This document shows, in pieces, positions 17,817 through 26,848 of a DNA stretch of 64,000 bases. The notes under the pieces are model-generated. The model worked only from the letters and a program-made list of their open reading frames with translations. It did no database searches and was not told the DNA's origin. Every line of letters starts with the position of its first letter. Positions within the stretch are counted from its first letter, which is position 1. The position numbers and the translations under genes were made by a program. The stretch lies in the NCBI RefSeq assembly GCF_018500185.1, contig NZ_JAHBGI010000005.1:244845-308844 (forward strand), in the 5' to 3' direction. The DNA is from Litoribacter ruber (GTDB lineage Bacteria; Bacteroidota; Bacteroidia; Cytophagales; Cyclobacteriaceae).

Positions 17817-18470
17817 TTATCGGTTAATCACTTTCAATCTTTCCTGATGCTGGGAAGTCTGGATATGAAAGATCAAGAGACCTTTTGGCAAAATGGCCAA
17901 CATTCGGTCAAGTTCAAAATTTAATTGCTGCAGACTATCCGTCTGTATCTCCCAGCTCCGGTCAAACTGGTCAAAAATCTTCACATTGATTTTTTCACCT
18001 CGTCCAAGTTCATACGCATATGCCAACCTGGCGCTATTTTCAACAATGGGGTTTGGAAACACTCTCCAGCTGTTGTCCGAAAGCCGATGCACACCGGGGC
18101 TTTCCACCATCACGAGTTCGCTGTAGCTTTCCATTTCACGCGGAGAAGTGGCCTTTATCCGGTAATAAAGCCTAGTCGGCAAGAGGGGAAGCAGTTTGTC
18201 CAAGAAATGAAATTCACCGTTGAGCTCATCCTTACTTTCAAGCGTCCCGATAACTTCAAAATTGACGATACCGTTAATGGACCTTTCAATTTCAAAGTTC
18301 GGGTCATTTTCCTTGAGCATGCTCCAGGCAAGGTTAACCTGATTGGTTTCCTTGTCAAAAGTACTTTGAAAGTATAGCCAGGAAATATTCTCAACACTTG
18401 CCAAAACAGTCGGATTGGCGCTCCAGGCACACCAAATCAGCAACAGTGTAATCAATCGTGGTGCTTTCAT
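17817..18470 (-). CDS. Secreted protein with type IX secretion-like C-terminal domain
   Basis: 217 residues. A signal peptide (residues 1-24, hydrophobic core ITLLLIWCAWSA) is followed by a fibronectin-like region (about 30-125; VNLAWSMLKENDPNFEIERS, a pattern common just before sorting domains). The C-terminal 80 residues (WRVFPNPIVENSARLAYA then ending GLLIFHIQTSQHQERLKVI) resemble Por-type type IX sorting domains. It is unusually small: it consists almost only of the domain pair that normally follows a catalytic domain. It lies directly upstream of the PAS/GAF gene, five bases away, so the two are probably co-transcribed. Function unknown. Confidence 0.7.
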   Translation of the reverse strand: MKAPRLITLLLIWCAWSANPTVLASVENISWLYFQSTFDKETNQVNLAWSMLKENDPNFEIERSINGIVNFEVIGTLESKDELNGEFHFLDKLLPLLPTRLYYRIKATSPREMESYSELVMVESPGVHRLSDNSWRVFPNPIVENSARLAYAYELGRGEKINVKIFDQFDRSWEIQTDSLQQLNFELDRMLAILPKGLLIFHIQTSQHQERLKVINR

Positions 18471-18849
18471 ATGCGTTTAAGTTTGAAATAAAATTAAGGC
18501 AGGGTTTCTTAAAAAAATCATATTCCACAACCTACCCCTCAAAAAAAATACACCTATTTTTTACCCCTTACCATAAATGCTTTTGGTAGAAAAAATAATG
18601 CTATTCTACCCCGAAACGCTATTTTCTATTTTCTACCTGAAAATAAGGAAATGGGGTTTTAAAATTAGATTTTTCCAAGATTATTACCGCTCTGTTTTCT
18701 GCCCAAAACCGAAAAATCGCCTCAGGTCACGCATATGAGCCATTTGTAATCTGAGTTTGCTATAATCAAACTTTCGGTCTAAATTTAGAATCGAGCTTTA
18801 AAAAAAGCTTAACCTTTATATTCTATTTCAACCAAAACAAGGAGGTAAA
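18471..18849. other. Divergent intergenic region upstream of tldD
   Basis: 379 bases, very AT-rich between 18480 and 18680, with no gene seen. A GCTTTAAAAAAAGC palindrome lies at about 18795-18808. Immediately before the TTG start at 18850 is a strong AAGGAGGTAAA ribosome-binding site, unusual for Bacteroidota, where such sites are normally weak. Confidence 0.6.
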
Positions 18850-20496
18850 TTGAAAAGAAGAGATTTTATCCATCTGTCCGGTCTCGGATTGGGTGCGATG
18901 ATGCTTCCGGGATTGGCTTTCGGCAAGGAAGTCAGCCCAGAAGAACTTATGAACCCAGGCATGCTCAATGCCGCCAAAAAAGAACTCGCCGACGTGGCCT
19001 TACAGGCCGCACGATCCAAAGGCGCTACTTATACTGATGTACGAATTGGCCGATACTTGAGACAGTTTCTTTTCACCAGAGAGAAGAATGTCCAAAACAT
19101 CACCAATGCCGAATCCTTCGGGGCAGGCATAAGAGTGATTGCAGACGGCACTTGGGGATTTGCGGCCACCGATGACGTGACCAAGGAAGGCATTGCCAAA
19201 GCGGCCGAAACCGCCGTGGCCATCGCCAAAGCAAATGCCCGTCTTCAGAAGGAACCCGTGGAGCTTGCCCCAGTTCAAGGTGTAGGTGAGGTGACTTGGA
19301 AGACGCCTATTGAGAAAAACGCTTTCGAAATACCAGTTAAGGATAAAATAGATCTCTTACTAAAAGCCAACAGCGCTGCCATGGATAACGGAGCGGCATT
19401 TGTCACCTCCAACCTTTTCATGGTCAACGAGCAGAAATACTTTGCCTCCACCGACGGTTCCTATATCGACCAGGATATCCACAGAATCTGGCCTACCCTT
19501 TCTGTAACTGCAGTTGACAGAGAGGCCGGGCTCTTCAAAACCAGAGACGCCCTTTCTGCACCAATGGGCATGGGCTACGAATATTTGGACGGCCTTGCTT
19601 CCGAGAAAACCGAAGGACCAGCAGGCACAGGTTTGGTGAGTTACAGAAACTCCTACGATATGGTCGAGGATGCCACTGCCGCGGCCAAGCATGCCACCGA
19701 AAAACTCAAAGCCAAATCGGTGAATCCCGGAAAATACGACCTGGTGTTGGATCCTGACCACCTTGGCCTGACCATCCACGAATCCGTGGGTCACCCGCTT
19801 GAACTTGACCGTGTATTGGGCTATGAGGCCAACTATGCAGGCACCAGCTTCGCCACTTTGGACAAATGGGAGTCAGGTGACTTCAAATACGGTTCTGACA
19901 TTGTCAATATCGTGGCGGACAGAACCCAGGAAAACTCTCTTGGCAAAGTTGCCTTTGACGACGAAGGCGTGGAAGCCAAGGAATGGGACCTGATCAAAGA
20001 CGGCGTTTTGGTAAATTACCAGGCCATCCGCGACCAGGCACATATCATCAACGAACCTGAATCACACGGCTGTTGCTATGCCGACAACTGGAATTCTGTT
20101 CAGTTCCAAAGAATGCCAAACGTTTCCCTACGCCCTGGCAAAGACAAGCTCAGCGCCAATGACATGATCAAGGATGTGGAAAACGGCATCTACATCGTAG
20201 GCCGCGGCTCGTATTCCATCGATCAGCAGCGCTACAACTTCCAGTTTGGCGGGCAGCTGTTCTACGAAATCAAAAACGGTGAGATCACCGGTATGTTGAA
20301 TGACGTGGCTTACCAGTCCAACACGCAGGAATTCTGGAATTCATGTGTGCAGATTTGCGACAAGGATGACTACAGACTGTTTGGGACTTTCTTTGACGGA
20401 AAAGGCCAGCCTTCGCAGGTCAGCGCCGTTTCCCACGGAAGCTCCACCACCCGTTTTAACGGCGTGAATGTCATCAACACAGGTAGAAACATTTAA
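18850..20496 (+). CDS. tldD: TldD-family metalloprotease subunit with Tat-like N-terminus
   Basis: 548 residues. The TldD signature HESVGHPLELDR carries the zinc ligands (His310, Glu311, His315). The N-terminus MKRRDFIHLSGLGLGAMML resembles a twin-arginine signal, followed by a short polar stretch (AFGKEVSPEE). Classical TldD is cytosolic, acts with TldE, and processes small peptides such as microcin B17 and the CcdA antitoxin. The start is TTG at 18850 with AGGAGG seven bases upstream; no ATG nearby would keep the arginine motif. It is followed 12 bases later by the partner gene. The family assignment is firm. Export is inferred from the N-terminus and would require the partner to be exported too or to act elsewhere. 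Confidence 0.93.
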   Translation: MKRRDFIHLSGLGLGAMMLPGLAFGKEVSPEELMNPGMLNAAKKELADVALQAARSKGATYTDVRIGRYLRQFLFTREKNVQNITNAESFGAGIRVIADGTWGFAATDDVTKEGIAKAAETAVAIAKANARLQKEPVELAPVQGVGEVTWKTPIEKNAFEIPVKDKIDLLLKANSAAMDNGAAFVTSNLFMVNEQKYFASTDGSYIDQDIHRIWPTLSVTAVDREAGLFKTRDALSAPMGMGYEYLDGLASEKTEGPAGTGLVSYRNSYDMVEDATAAAKHATEKLKAKSVNPGKYDLVLDPDHLGLTIHESVGHPLELDRVLGYEANYAGTSFATLDKWESGDFKYGSDIVNIVADRTQENSLGKVAFDDEGVEAKEWDLIKDGVLVNYQAIRDQAHIINEPESHGCCYADNWNSVQFQRMPNVSLRPGKDKLSANDMIKDVENGIYIVGRGSYSIDQQRYNFQFGGQLFYEIKNGEITGMLNDVAYQSNTQEFWNSCVQICDKDDYRLFGTFFDGKGQPSQVSAVSHGSSTTRFNGVNVINTGRNI

Positions 20497-20508
20497 TCCC
20501 GACGCGAC

Positions 20509-21825
20509 ATGGCAGTTTTAACTAGAGAAGAAGCAAAACAGATTATAGATAAGGTTTTGTCATACGCTTCGGCGGACGAAACCGATGTAAGGATTTCCGG
20601 TGGCAAAACCGGCAACATCCGTTATGCAAGAAGCACCGTCAACACCAGCGGTGAATCCAATGAATTGAGCCTGGCCATCACCTCGGTGTACGGCAAGCGC
20701 TCAGGCTCCACTACCATCAACGAACTTGATGATGAGTCTTTGAAAAAAGCAGTAGAAAGAGCCGAAGAGATTGCAAAACTCGCTCCCGAAAACCCTGAGT
20801 ATATGCCTATGCTCGGTCCTCAGGAGTATGAAGAAAGCAGGACTTTCTCCGAATCCACTGACAAGATCGACCCTGAATTCAGGGCCAAGGCAGCAGCGGA
20901 CAGCATTGACCCCACATCTGCTAATAACCTTACCGCAGCAGGGTATCTAGAGGATTATTCTGGTTTTTCTGCTTTTGGCAACAGCAAAGGCAACTTTGGC
21001 TACAACCAGAGTACCTCTGTGGACTTTTCGGTAACAGTAAGAACAGAAGACGGTACCGGCTCCGGATATGCCATCAGGGACTTCAATGACGTTTCCCTTT
21101 TGGATACCGGTAGTGTAACCAATATCGCCCTTCAAAAGGCCCAAGCTTCAAGAAATGCTCAGGCCATCGAGCCGGGCAAGTACACGGTGATCCTTGAGCC
21201 CACTGCCGCCGGCGACCTTTTGAGGCTGATTTCCAGAAGTATGGATGCCAGAAGTGCCGATGAGGGAAGAAGTTTCTTGAGCAAGAGAGGCGGAGGAACC
21301 CGTTTGGGTGAAAAGCTTTTCGACGAAAGGGTAAACATTTACTCTGACCCAACACATCCGGACATTCCATCAGCCCCTTGGACAGGTGAAGGCCTGCCTA
21401 GAGAAAGAACCCAGTGGGTGGAAAACGGCGTGGTGAAAAACATGTACTACAGCCGCTATTGGGCAGAAAAACAAGGAGTGGAACCAGTTGCCCCACCTTC
21501 AGGCATCATCATCGAAGGCGGCGATAAGTCGTTGGAAGACATGATCAGAAGCACAGATAGGGGCATCCTGGTCACCAGGTTCTGGTATATCAGAGCTGTA
21601 GATCCACAGACATTGCTTTATACGGGTCTTACGCGTGACGGTACTTTCTACATCGAAAACGGTGAGATCAAGTTCCCAGTTAAAAACTTCCGCTTCAACG
21701 AAAGCCCCATCATCATGCTCAACAATATCGAGGAGCTGGGCCAACAGCAAAGGGTCAGCGGCAGCATGATCCCCGCCATGAAGATCCGGGACTTCACGTT
21801 CACAAGTTTGTCGGATGCTGTCTAA
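20509..21825 (+). CDS. tldE: TldE/PmbA-family metalloprotease partner
   Basis: 438 residues of the TldD/PmbA family, lacking the HExxxH motif of the catalytic partner, as expected for TldE/PmbA. Recognisable blocks are YARSTVNTSGESNEL near the N-terminus, the central PGKYTVILEPTAAGDLL, FDERVNIYSDP and the C-terminal GLTRDGTFYIENGEI. It starts MAVLTREEAKQ with no signal peptide, in contrast to the Tat-like start of the upstream subunit. Twelve bases separate the two genes, so they form one operon. Together they should make the heterodimeric TldD/E protease. The substrate is not evident: no ribosomally made peptide gene is adjacent. Confidence 0.93.
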   Translation: MAVLTREEAKQIIDKVLSYASADETDVRISGGKTGNIRYARSTVNTSGESNELSLAITSVYGKRSGSTTINELDDESLKKAVERAEEIAKLAPENPEYMPMLGPQEYEESRTFSESTDKIDPEFRAKAAADSIDPTSANNLTAAGYLEDYSGFSAFGNSKGNFGYNQSTSVDFSVTVRTEDGTGSGYAIRDFNDVSLLDTGSVTNIALQKAQASRNAQAIEPGKYTVILEPTAAGDLLRLISRSMDARSADEGRSFLSKRGGGTRLGEKLFDERVNIYSDPTHPDIPSAPWTGEGLPRERTQWVENGVVKNMYYSRYWAEKQGVEPVAPPSGIIIEGGDKSLEDMIRSTDRGILVTRFWYIRAVDPQTLLYTGLTRDGTFYIENGEIKFPVKNFRFNESPIIMLNNIEELGQQQRVSGSMIPAMKIRDFTFTSLSDAV

Positions 21826-22149
21826 GAAAAATGGACACAGAGGAAAAAGAGTTTTAAATTGAGTTTCACTGAGTTTAAAATCAACCTAAAAGGGCGCAGA
21901 GGTGACAGGGTTTAATCTCTGCGAACTTTTGCGCCCTTTATGGTAGTTGATTTAAATAACCACGGAGAACCCGAGAGCACAGAGATGTCGGATGACCGAT
22001 GTTGGATGACCGATGTCGGATGTCGGATGAGATTAAACTTTGCGCCCTCCGCGCTTTTCCTTTGCACCTTTGCGTGAAATTGACCGCGATGGAGCCTCTG
22101 TGAAACTCTCTTTAAAACTCTGTGGAACTCCGTGTCCCTTTAACTCATC
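21826..22149. repeat. Palindromic word-repeat region
   Basis: 324 bases without a gene, built of nested inverted words. AAAGGGCGCA (21889-21898) pairs with TGCGCCCTTT (21930-21939), inner GCAGAG pairs with CTCTGC, and outer TCAACC pairs with GGTAGTTGA-type ends. GATGTCGG/CCGATGT words alternate at 21985-22030. Cereal-like CAGAGG, CTCTGTG and TTTGCGTGAAA words fill the rest. The same vocabulary recurs at 7400, 15690, 33150, 39190, 51012-51728 and 58150. Confidence 0.7.
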
Positions 22150-22767
22150 ATGCGAAAATTCTTTTTCACACGAATTAAATACAACTCGGGAAACTGGGAT
22201 ACCGACCAGCGGATGCCGTCCAATTTACTGCATTCACTGGTGGAATACACCACTATACCCATTGATGAAAAAGAAAAGATCGTAGAACTCAGCAGCCCGG
22301 AGATCTTCAAAAGCCCTTTTTGCTACATCAGTGGGCATAAATTAGTGGAATTTTCCGAGCAGGAAAGAAACAACTTCCGCACCTATGTCCAAAACGGTGG
22401 CTTTGTCTTCGCCGACGACTGCAATCATGACATTGACGGCCTGTTTGCCAAATCCTTTGAGGCCGAAATGGCCAAGACCTTTGGCAAGGATGCCCTGCAA
22501 AAGATCCCCAACGACCACGCCATCTACTCCAGCTTTTTCAAGTTTGAGGACGGTCCGCCTACCACCTCCTTTGAGCTCAACGGCTGGGGTGACGACCTGG
22601 TCCACGATTACCTTAAGGCCATCCTGGTCAATGGAAGGATCGGCGTCCTCTACAGCAACAAGGATTACGGCTGCGAATGGGACTACGACTTCCGCAACAA
22701 ACGCTTCCTAAGGGAAGACAACACCAAATTCGGTGTCAACATCGTTGTTTACGCTTTAACCCTATAA
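22150..22767 (+). CDS. DUF4159 domain protein
   Basis: 205 residues with the DUF4159 fold, often found upstream of MoxR/DUF58 genes in Bacteroidota. Visible blocks are NWDTDQRMPSNLLHSLVEY (residues about 16-34), FCYISGHKLVEFSEQE, the glycine-rich FVFADDCNHDIDGLFAKSF (DxxxHD, about 93-110) and VLYSNKDYGCEWDYD. The fold resembles a glutamine-amidotransferase-like domain. There is no signal peptide. It begins the operon DUF4159-moxR-DUF58-batA, with stop at 22767 and the next start at 22770. Its role in the Bat/MoxR chaperone-like complex is not known. Confidence 0.85.
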   Translation: MRKFFFTRIKYNSGNWDTDQRMPSNLLHSLVEYTTIPIDEKEKIVELSSPEIFKSPFCYISGHKLVEFSEQERNNFRTYVQNGGFVFADDCNHDIDGLFAKSFEAEMAKTFGKDALQKIPNDHAIYSSFFKFEDGPPTTSFELNGWGDDLVHDYLKAILVNGRIGVLYSNKDYGCEWDYDFRNKRFLREDNTKFGVNIVVYALTL

Positions 22768-22769
22768 AA

Positions 22770-23762
22770 TTGGAAACCACAAAAGAATTAGATCACTATA
22801 AAGCATTAGTAGCCAAAATCCCTGCGCTCAAGCAAGAGATTGCCAAAACCATCGTGGGACAGGAAGAGGCAGTCGAAGAGATTCTGGTGGCACTCATGGC
22901 TGGAGGGCACTGCCTGCTGGAGGGTGTGCCGGGACTGGCTAAAACCCTGATGGTGAAAACCCTCTCTGAAGCTTTGGATATGAAGTTCAAGCGCATTCAA
23001 TTTACACCTGACCTCATGCCCGGCGATATTCTAGGCACGGAAGTGCTGGAAGAAGACCACCAGACAGGCAAGAAATTCTTCCAGTTCAACAAGGGCCCCA
23101 TCTTTGCCAACGTGGTGCTGGCCGATGAGATTAACCGTACCCCTCCCAAAACGCAGGCGGCTTTACTGGAGGCCATGCAGGAAAAAATGGTCACCTACGC
23201 AGGAAATGACCATGCCTTGCCAGATCCGTTTCTGATCATCGCCACCCAAAATCCCATTGAGCAGTCAGGGACTTATCCATTGCCGGAGGCCCAACTGGAC
23301 AGGTTTTTACTTTACATCAAGTTGGGCTACCCTTCGGAAAAGGAGGAATTAGCAGTTTTGGAAAGAACCACGGGTACTTACAAAACCGAAAAGCAGACCA
23401 TTTTCTCAGCTGCCGACATCAAGTCCCTGCAGAAACTCACCCGGCAGGTGCACATCAGCCCGGAACTGATGCAGTATATCACCACCTTCGTACGAGAAAC
23501 CAGACCAGAAACCAGTAAGGTGGACTTTGTGAAAAAGTATACCGAATGGGGCGCAGGCACCCGTGCGGGACAGGCTATGGTACTATGCTCCAAAGCAAGG
23601 GCAATTTTGAAAGGACGCTATTCCGTGATCCCAGAAGACATTCAAACCCTCATCTACCCCATCCTCAGACATAGGCTTACCTTGCATTTCCGTGCGGAAG
23701 CCGAAAATATCAGTACCGACCAAGTGATTTCCCAAATACTAAAAGCCATCCCGTTTAAATGA
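22770..23762 (+). CDS. MoxR-family AAA+ ATPase
   Basis: 330 residues. Walker A is GVPGLAKT (about 50-57), Walker B is LADEINRTPPKTQ, sensor 1 is IATQNPIEQSGTYPLPEAQLDRF, and the C-terminal helical lid follows. The start is TTG at 22770 (LETTKELDHY), two bases after the DUF4159 stop; the frame upstream runs through the DUF4159 gene and is not used. MoxR ATPases work with vWA proteins as chaperone-like machines in the cell envelope and stress tolerance. Here it is followed by DUF58 and BatA-type genes, the usual partners. The stop overlaps the next start as ATGA. Confidence 0.93.
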   Translation: METTKELDHYKALVAKIPALKQEIAKTIVGQEEAVEEILVALMAGGHCLLEGVPGLAKTLMVKTLSEALDMKFKRIQFTPDLMPGDILGTEVLEEDHQTGKKFFQFNKGPIFANVVLADEINRTPPKTQAALLEAMQEKMVTYAGNDHALPDPFLIIATQNPIEQSGTYPLPEAQLDRFLLYIKLGYPSEKEELAVLERTTGTYKTEKQTIFSAADIKSLQKLTRQVHISPELMQYITTFVRETRPETSKVDFVKKYTEWGAGTRAGQAMVLCSKARAILKGRYSVIPEDIQTLIYPILRHRLTLHFRAEAENISTDQVISQILKAIPFK

Positions 23763-24628
23763 GTCACAGCCCCGCCGAGCTTATCAAATTAAACAACCTT
23801 CAACTTGCCGCCCGCATAATCAGCGAGGAGTTGCAAGGTGGCATCCATACGGGCAGGCGTATCGGGGCGGGGACAGAATTTGAGCAATACAAGCATTATG
23901 AACCCGGCGATGACCCCAAGCGGATCGACTGGAAGCTATTTGCCCGCTCCTCAAAATACCTCATCAAGGAGTCGACAGTGGAAAGCAACCTGAGCATTAA
24001 ATTCATCCTGGACCTCTCCGGCTCCATGAATTACGAAGAAGATGGCATCAAGCGGTTGGAATATGCCAAGGTTTTACTAGCCTCTCTGGCTTTCCTGGCC
24101 ATGCAGCAGCATGATAAAATAAGCTTTTTCACACTCAAAAATGGGGAGGTGCAGCAAGAGGTACCCACAACGCCCAAATCATTCCAGCGTATGCTGTTCA
24201 CCTTGGAAAATGTGAGGGCCGAAGGTCAATGGCCTGACCGTGCCCAAACCTTTCCACAACTCCAGTCTAGGGAAAGGGAGCTCGTGATCCTGGTTTCGGA
24301 TCTTCTCCAAACCAATGAAGAATGGACCAACCTGGTGGCTTCGCTGAGCCAACCGAGAAGAGAAATCGTACTGTTTCAGCTACTGGGACAGCAGGAAATC
24401 AACTTTGACCTGAAAGGTTTTTACCGCTTTGAAGACCTGGAGTCTGGCTCCACGCTCGAAATGGACGCTGGGTCCATCCGCGAACAATACCAAAAGGAGA
24501 TGGCAGACTACCTCAACCAGCTCGAAAAGGCCCTGTTTCTCCCACAGGTCCACCTGTTGCGCACCACCTTGGACCAACCCATTGCGGACGTGCTCAGGCA
24601 GTATTTGTTAAAAAGAAAACTATACTGA
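23759..24628 (+). CDS. DUF58 protein with vWA-like domain
   Basis: 289 residues. The DUF58 block GTEFEQYKHYEPGDDPKRID is at about 42-60. It is followed by a vWA-like domain with a MIDAS DLSGS (DxSxS; about 88-92) and a C-terminal strand ILVSDLLQ. It overlaps the MoxR stop by four bases (ATGA) and the next gene by one base (TGATG), a sign of strict translational coupling. DUF58 proteins bind MoxR ATPases and sit at the membrane interface. The domain assignment is clear. Confidence 0.92.
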   Translation: MSHSPAELIKLNNLQLAARIISEELQGGIHTGRRIGAGTEFEQYKHYEPGDDPKRIDWKLFARSSKYLIKESTVESNLSIKFILDLSGSMNYEEDGIKRLEYAKVLLASLAFLAMQQHDKISFFTLKNGEVQQEVPTTPKSFQRMLFTLENVRAEGQWPDRAQTFPQLQSRERELVILVSDLLQTNEEWTNLVASLSQPRREIVLFQLLGQQEINFDLKGFYRFEDLESGSTLEMDAGSIREQYQKEMADYLNQLEKALFLPQVHLLRTTLDQPIADVLRQYLLKRKLY

Positions 24629-25797
24629 TGGAATTGTTGCAGCCTATCATGCTTTGGGGGACATTGGCTATTGGCCTACCCATCCTGATCCACCTCTGGT
24701 ACAGCAGAAAAGGAAAGCCTATGCCCTGGGCTGCCATGCGCTGGCTGTCAGAGAAAGAACAGCAACCCAAGAAAGGGCTCAAGTTGGACCACCTACTGCT
24801 TTTGGTACTTCGGATACTGATCATTTTGCTGGTGGCCTTTATTTTAAGCAAGCCGTTTTTACCCCAATTGGAAAAGCCAATTGAATCTACCGCCGTACAC
24901 CTGATTGAACCTACCCCTGCCTTGGTGGAAGAGTTTAGGTTTGAAATTGAGCAGGCGCTTGAAAAAGGGGAACAAGTGTACTGGATGAGCGAAGGCCTCC
25001 AACCTGTAGAAAGCCTTGAGCAGGCGACTGAACTCACCCTAGACCGCAACGCCCTGCCCGGTTTCCTGGCCGACCAATTGGAAGAAGACCAGAACCTGCA
25101 CATTTACCTGCAACCTGACGGACAATACCTAGAGCTCCCCACACTGGTTAGCCCCACGGAAGTCAGTCTCTATGTAGGTGAACAGGACATTCCTAAAGAG
25201 GGGGCACCCTTTGTCGCTCTTGCCGGCGAACAGGTCTTAAGGATTGAGGAAGGTGAGCTTGGGCAAGGTGAAAGCGTGCCTACAGAGGGAGAATTGGTTT
25301 TTGAAGGACCAGTGAGCTACAAAACGGAAAACTTGGAGGAGCAAGAAATTATCTTCGTCGAAGCTTCCCTGCAGGCCATATCAGAGGTATATGGCCTCAC
25401 TTTCGAAGCCGCACCAGAGGAAGCCGACAGTCTGGTCAACATCATCTTCACCGATGGCATCCCCGCCCAAGGTAAAGAAAACCAAATTGCCATCGTAAAA
25501 AACACCTGGGGGCCGGCCATCCAGCCCAACACCTATTTTATGCCAACCAAGCTGGATAAAGATGAAAGTGAATTGATTCGAAGTGGCCGACTACCTGAAT
25601 TCATCTTGGAAAAGTGGACAGAAGCGCTGAACCTCAAACCCCAGCTTCAGGTAAGTAAGCAGCAATTGGAGCGTATATTTAAAACTTCCCCAAAAGAATC
25701 CGCAAAAAAAGAAGCCAACCTGAATGCCTGGCTGATTATGTTGTTATTGTTTTTGGTCTTGGGCGAGCGGTTTGTGGCTTTCCGAAAAGGAGTTTAA
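24628..25797 (+). CDS. BatA-type membrane protein
   Basis: 389 residues with the BatA N-terminal pattern: a first membrane segment (PIMLWGTLAIGLPILIHLWY), a basic loop (SRKGKPMPWAAMRWLSEKEQ), a second segment (LLLVLRILIILLVAFILSKPF), then a long extracytoplasmic region and a final segment (AWLIMLLLFLVLGERFVAF). It lacks a recognisable MIDAS vWA motif. It is the last gene of the coupled block; its stop overlaps the stop of the oppositely oriented RES gene by three bases. It probably anchors the MoxR complex in the membrane. Confidence 0.85.
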   Translation: MELLQPIMLWGTLAIGLPILIHLWYSRKGKPMPWAAMRWLSEKEQQPKKGLKLDHLLLLVLRILIILLVAFILSKPFLPQLEKPIESTAVHLIEPTPALVEEFRFEIEQALEKGEQVYWMSEGLQPVESLEQATELTLDRNALPGFLADQLEEDQNLHIYLQPDGQYLELPTLVSPTEVSLYVGEQDIPKEGAPFVALAGEQVLRIEEGELGQGESVPTEGELVFEGPVSYKTENLEEQEIIFVEASLQAISEVYGLTFEAAPEEADSLVNIIFTDGIPAQGKENQIAIVKNTWGPAIQPNTYFMPTKLDKDESELIRSGRLPEFILEKWTEALNLKPQLQVSKQQLERIFKTSPKESAKKEANLNAWLIMLLLFLVLGERFVAFRKGV

Positions 25798-26237
25798 AGT
25801 CGCTTATCAAAGTAAAACGGCAATACATCAATGATTTTGACTTGGGCAAAATCTTCGTGCCTGGTATTGATCACATAATTAAACTCATCCGGAATGACGG
25901 CCGAGGGCACTTTTAAAAGTAAGGTTTTCTTCTGCTGAAACCAGCTTGATCCCAGCTCCTCACATTTGGGGCAATAGCTGTCCTGATTCCAACTCTTTGG
26001 CAGGGCAGAAACTCTTATCTGTTGGATGGAAACCTGATCAGGCGCATAAATGACCATGGTCCGAAAACTCTTCAAAGGAGAACTTACCCGTCTATGCACC
26101 AAGTTTTCCAAGCAGGCAAGAGACCTCGAGGAGGCCGAATAGATGACGGCTTCACCATCCTTATTCCACCTGCCGGCAAAACCGGGCGCAAATAGTTCGT
26201 TAGCAAACTCCTCATACGTAATCCTAAAAAGCTCCAT
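25794..26237 (-). CDS. RES-domain toxin
   Basis: 147 residues of the RES family (Arg, Glu, Ser). Visible motifs are LFRITYEEFAN at the N-terminus, GRWNKDGEAVIYSASSRSLACLENLVH carrying the characteristic RWN and YSS pattern (about 24-50), and DVLPFYFDKR at the end. Known RES toxins degrade NAD+. ATG at 26237 is chosen over the TTG at 26240. It lies directly downstream of an Xre antitoxin with one gap codon, the standard order for this module. It is convergent with the BatA gene, sharing three bases. It therefore sits inside what would otherwise be one Bat-type locus. Confidence 0.9.
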   Translation of the reverse strand: MELFRITYEEFANELFAPGFAGRWNKDGEAVIYSASSRSLACLENLVHRRVSSPLKSFRTMVIYAPDQVSIQQIRVSALPKSWNQDSYCPKCEELGSSWFQQKKTLLLKVPSAVIPDEFNYVINTRHEDFAQVKIIDVLPFYFDKRL

Positions 26238-26240
26238 CAA

Positions 26241-26624
26241 TCAAGCTACATAACCATGGGCTATCTTGTGAAGATCGCGGGAAACCAGCTCCACCCCTGT
26301 AAAAGTATTGAGCATATCCAAGGGGCGTTTTTCGCGAAAGGCATAAGAGGGAGAAGAAAGATACTGCAAAAAGGCATCCTTGCCCTCAAACACCTCCTGG
26401 CCAAATTCAAAAAGCCCATGAAGCTTGAGCAGCAACTCCCCTTCCAAAGCTCCAAATCGCTTATTGGCCTTGCGGTAATTATCGATGGTGCGGGGATCGA
26501 GGCCCATCAAACCCGCCAAAACCTGCTTTTGGAGGCCGGAAGACTCCAAAAGCATATCAAAGCGAGAAATGGATACCCCCCGATCCACCTCGTACATTAC
26601 CTGAAAATCATTGACGATACCCAT
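26241..26624 (-). CDS. Xre/MbcA/ParS-type antitoxin
   Basis: 127 residues. An Xre-like N-terminal helix-turn-helix (about 20-60; LQKQVLAGLMGLDPRTIDNYRK) is followed by the C-terminal toxin-binding domain (about 70-127; GQEVFEGKDAFLQYLSSPSYAF, RPLDMLNTFTGVELVSRDL), as in MbcA/ParS antitoxins. It neutralises the RES toxin just downstream and probably represses the pair. It is transcribed toward the BatA gene. No full promoter consensus was found upstream. Confidence 0.9.
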   Translation of the reverse strand: MGIVNDFQVMYEVDRGVSISRFDMLLESSGLQKQVLAGLMGLDPRTIDNYRKANKRFGALEGELLLKLHGLFEFGQEVFEGKDAFLQYLSSPSYAFREKRPLDMLNTFTGVELVSRDLHKIAHGYVA

Positions 26625-26848
26625 ATCTATTCCTTTTCTCCAATATACGTATTTTTTCTTGTCTCAACCGTATTTTTTCGCATTTTTTTCCCAAGGTAAA
26701 TTTCTTGACACCGTTTGAAAAAAATTACCTGCATTTATGAGCTGGAATGATTATTTTTTCACTTTGTTATATACGTAGTAGGCGTAAGCTTTCGGTCTTC
26801 CGTCTTCTATCAAATAAGAATATTCAACCCTAACCCCATATCCCCCAT

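Noticed and set aside
22677..22769. Longer reading frame upstream of MoxR
   Set aside because: It lies inside the DUF4159 gene; the TTG at 22770 directly after the DUF4159 stop gives the normal start of the family.
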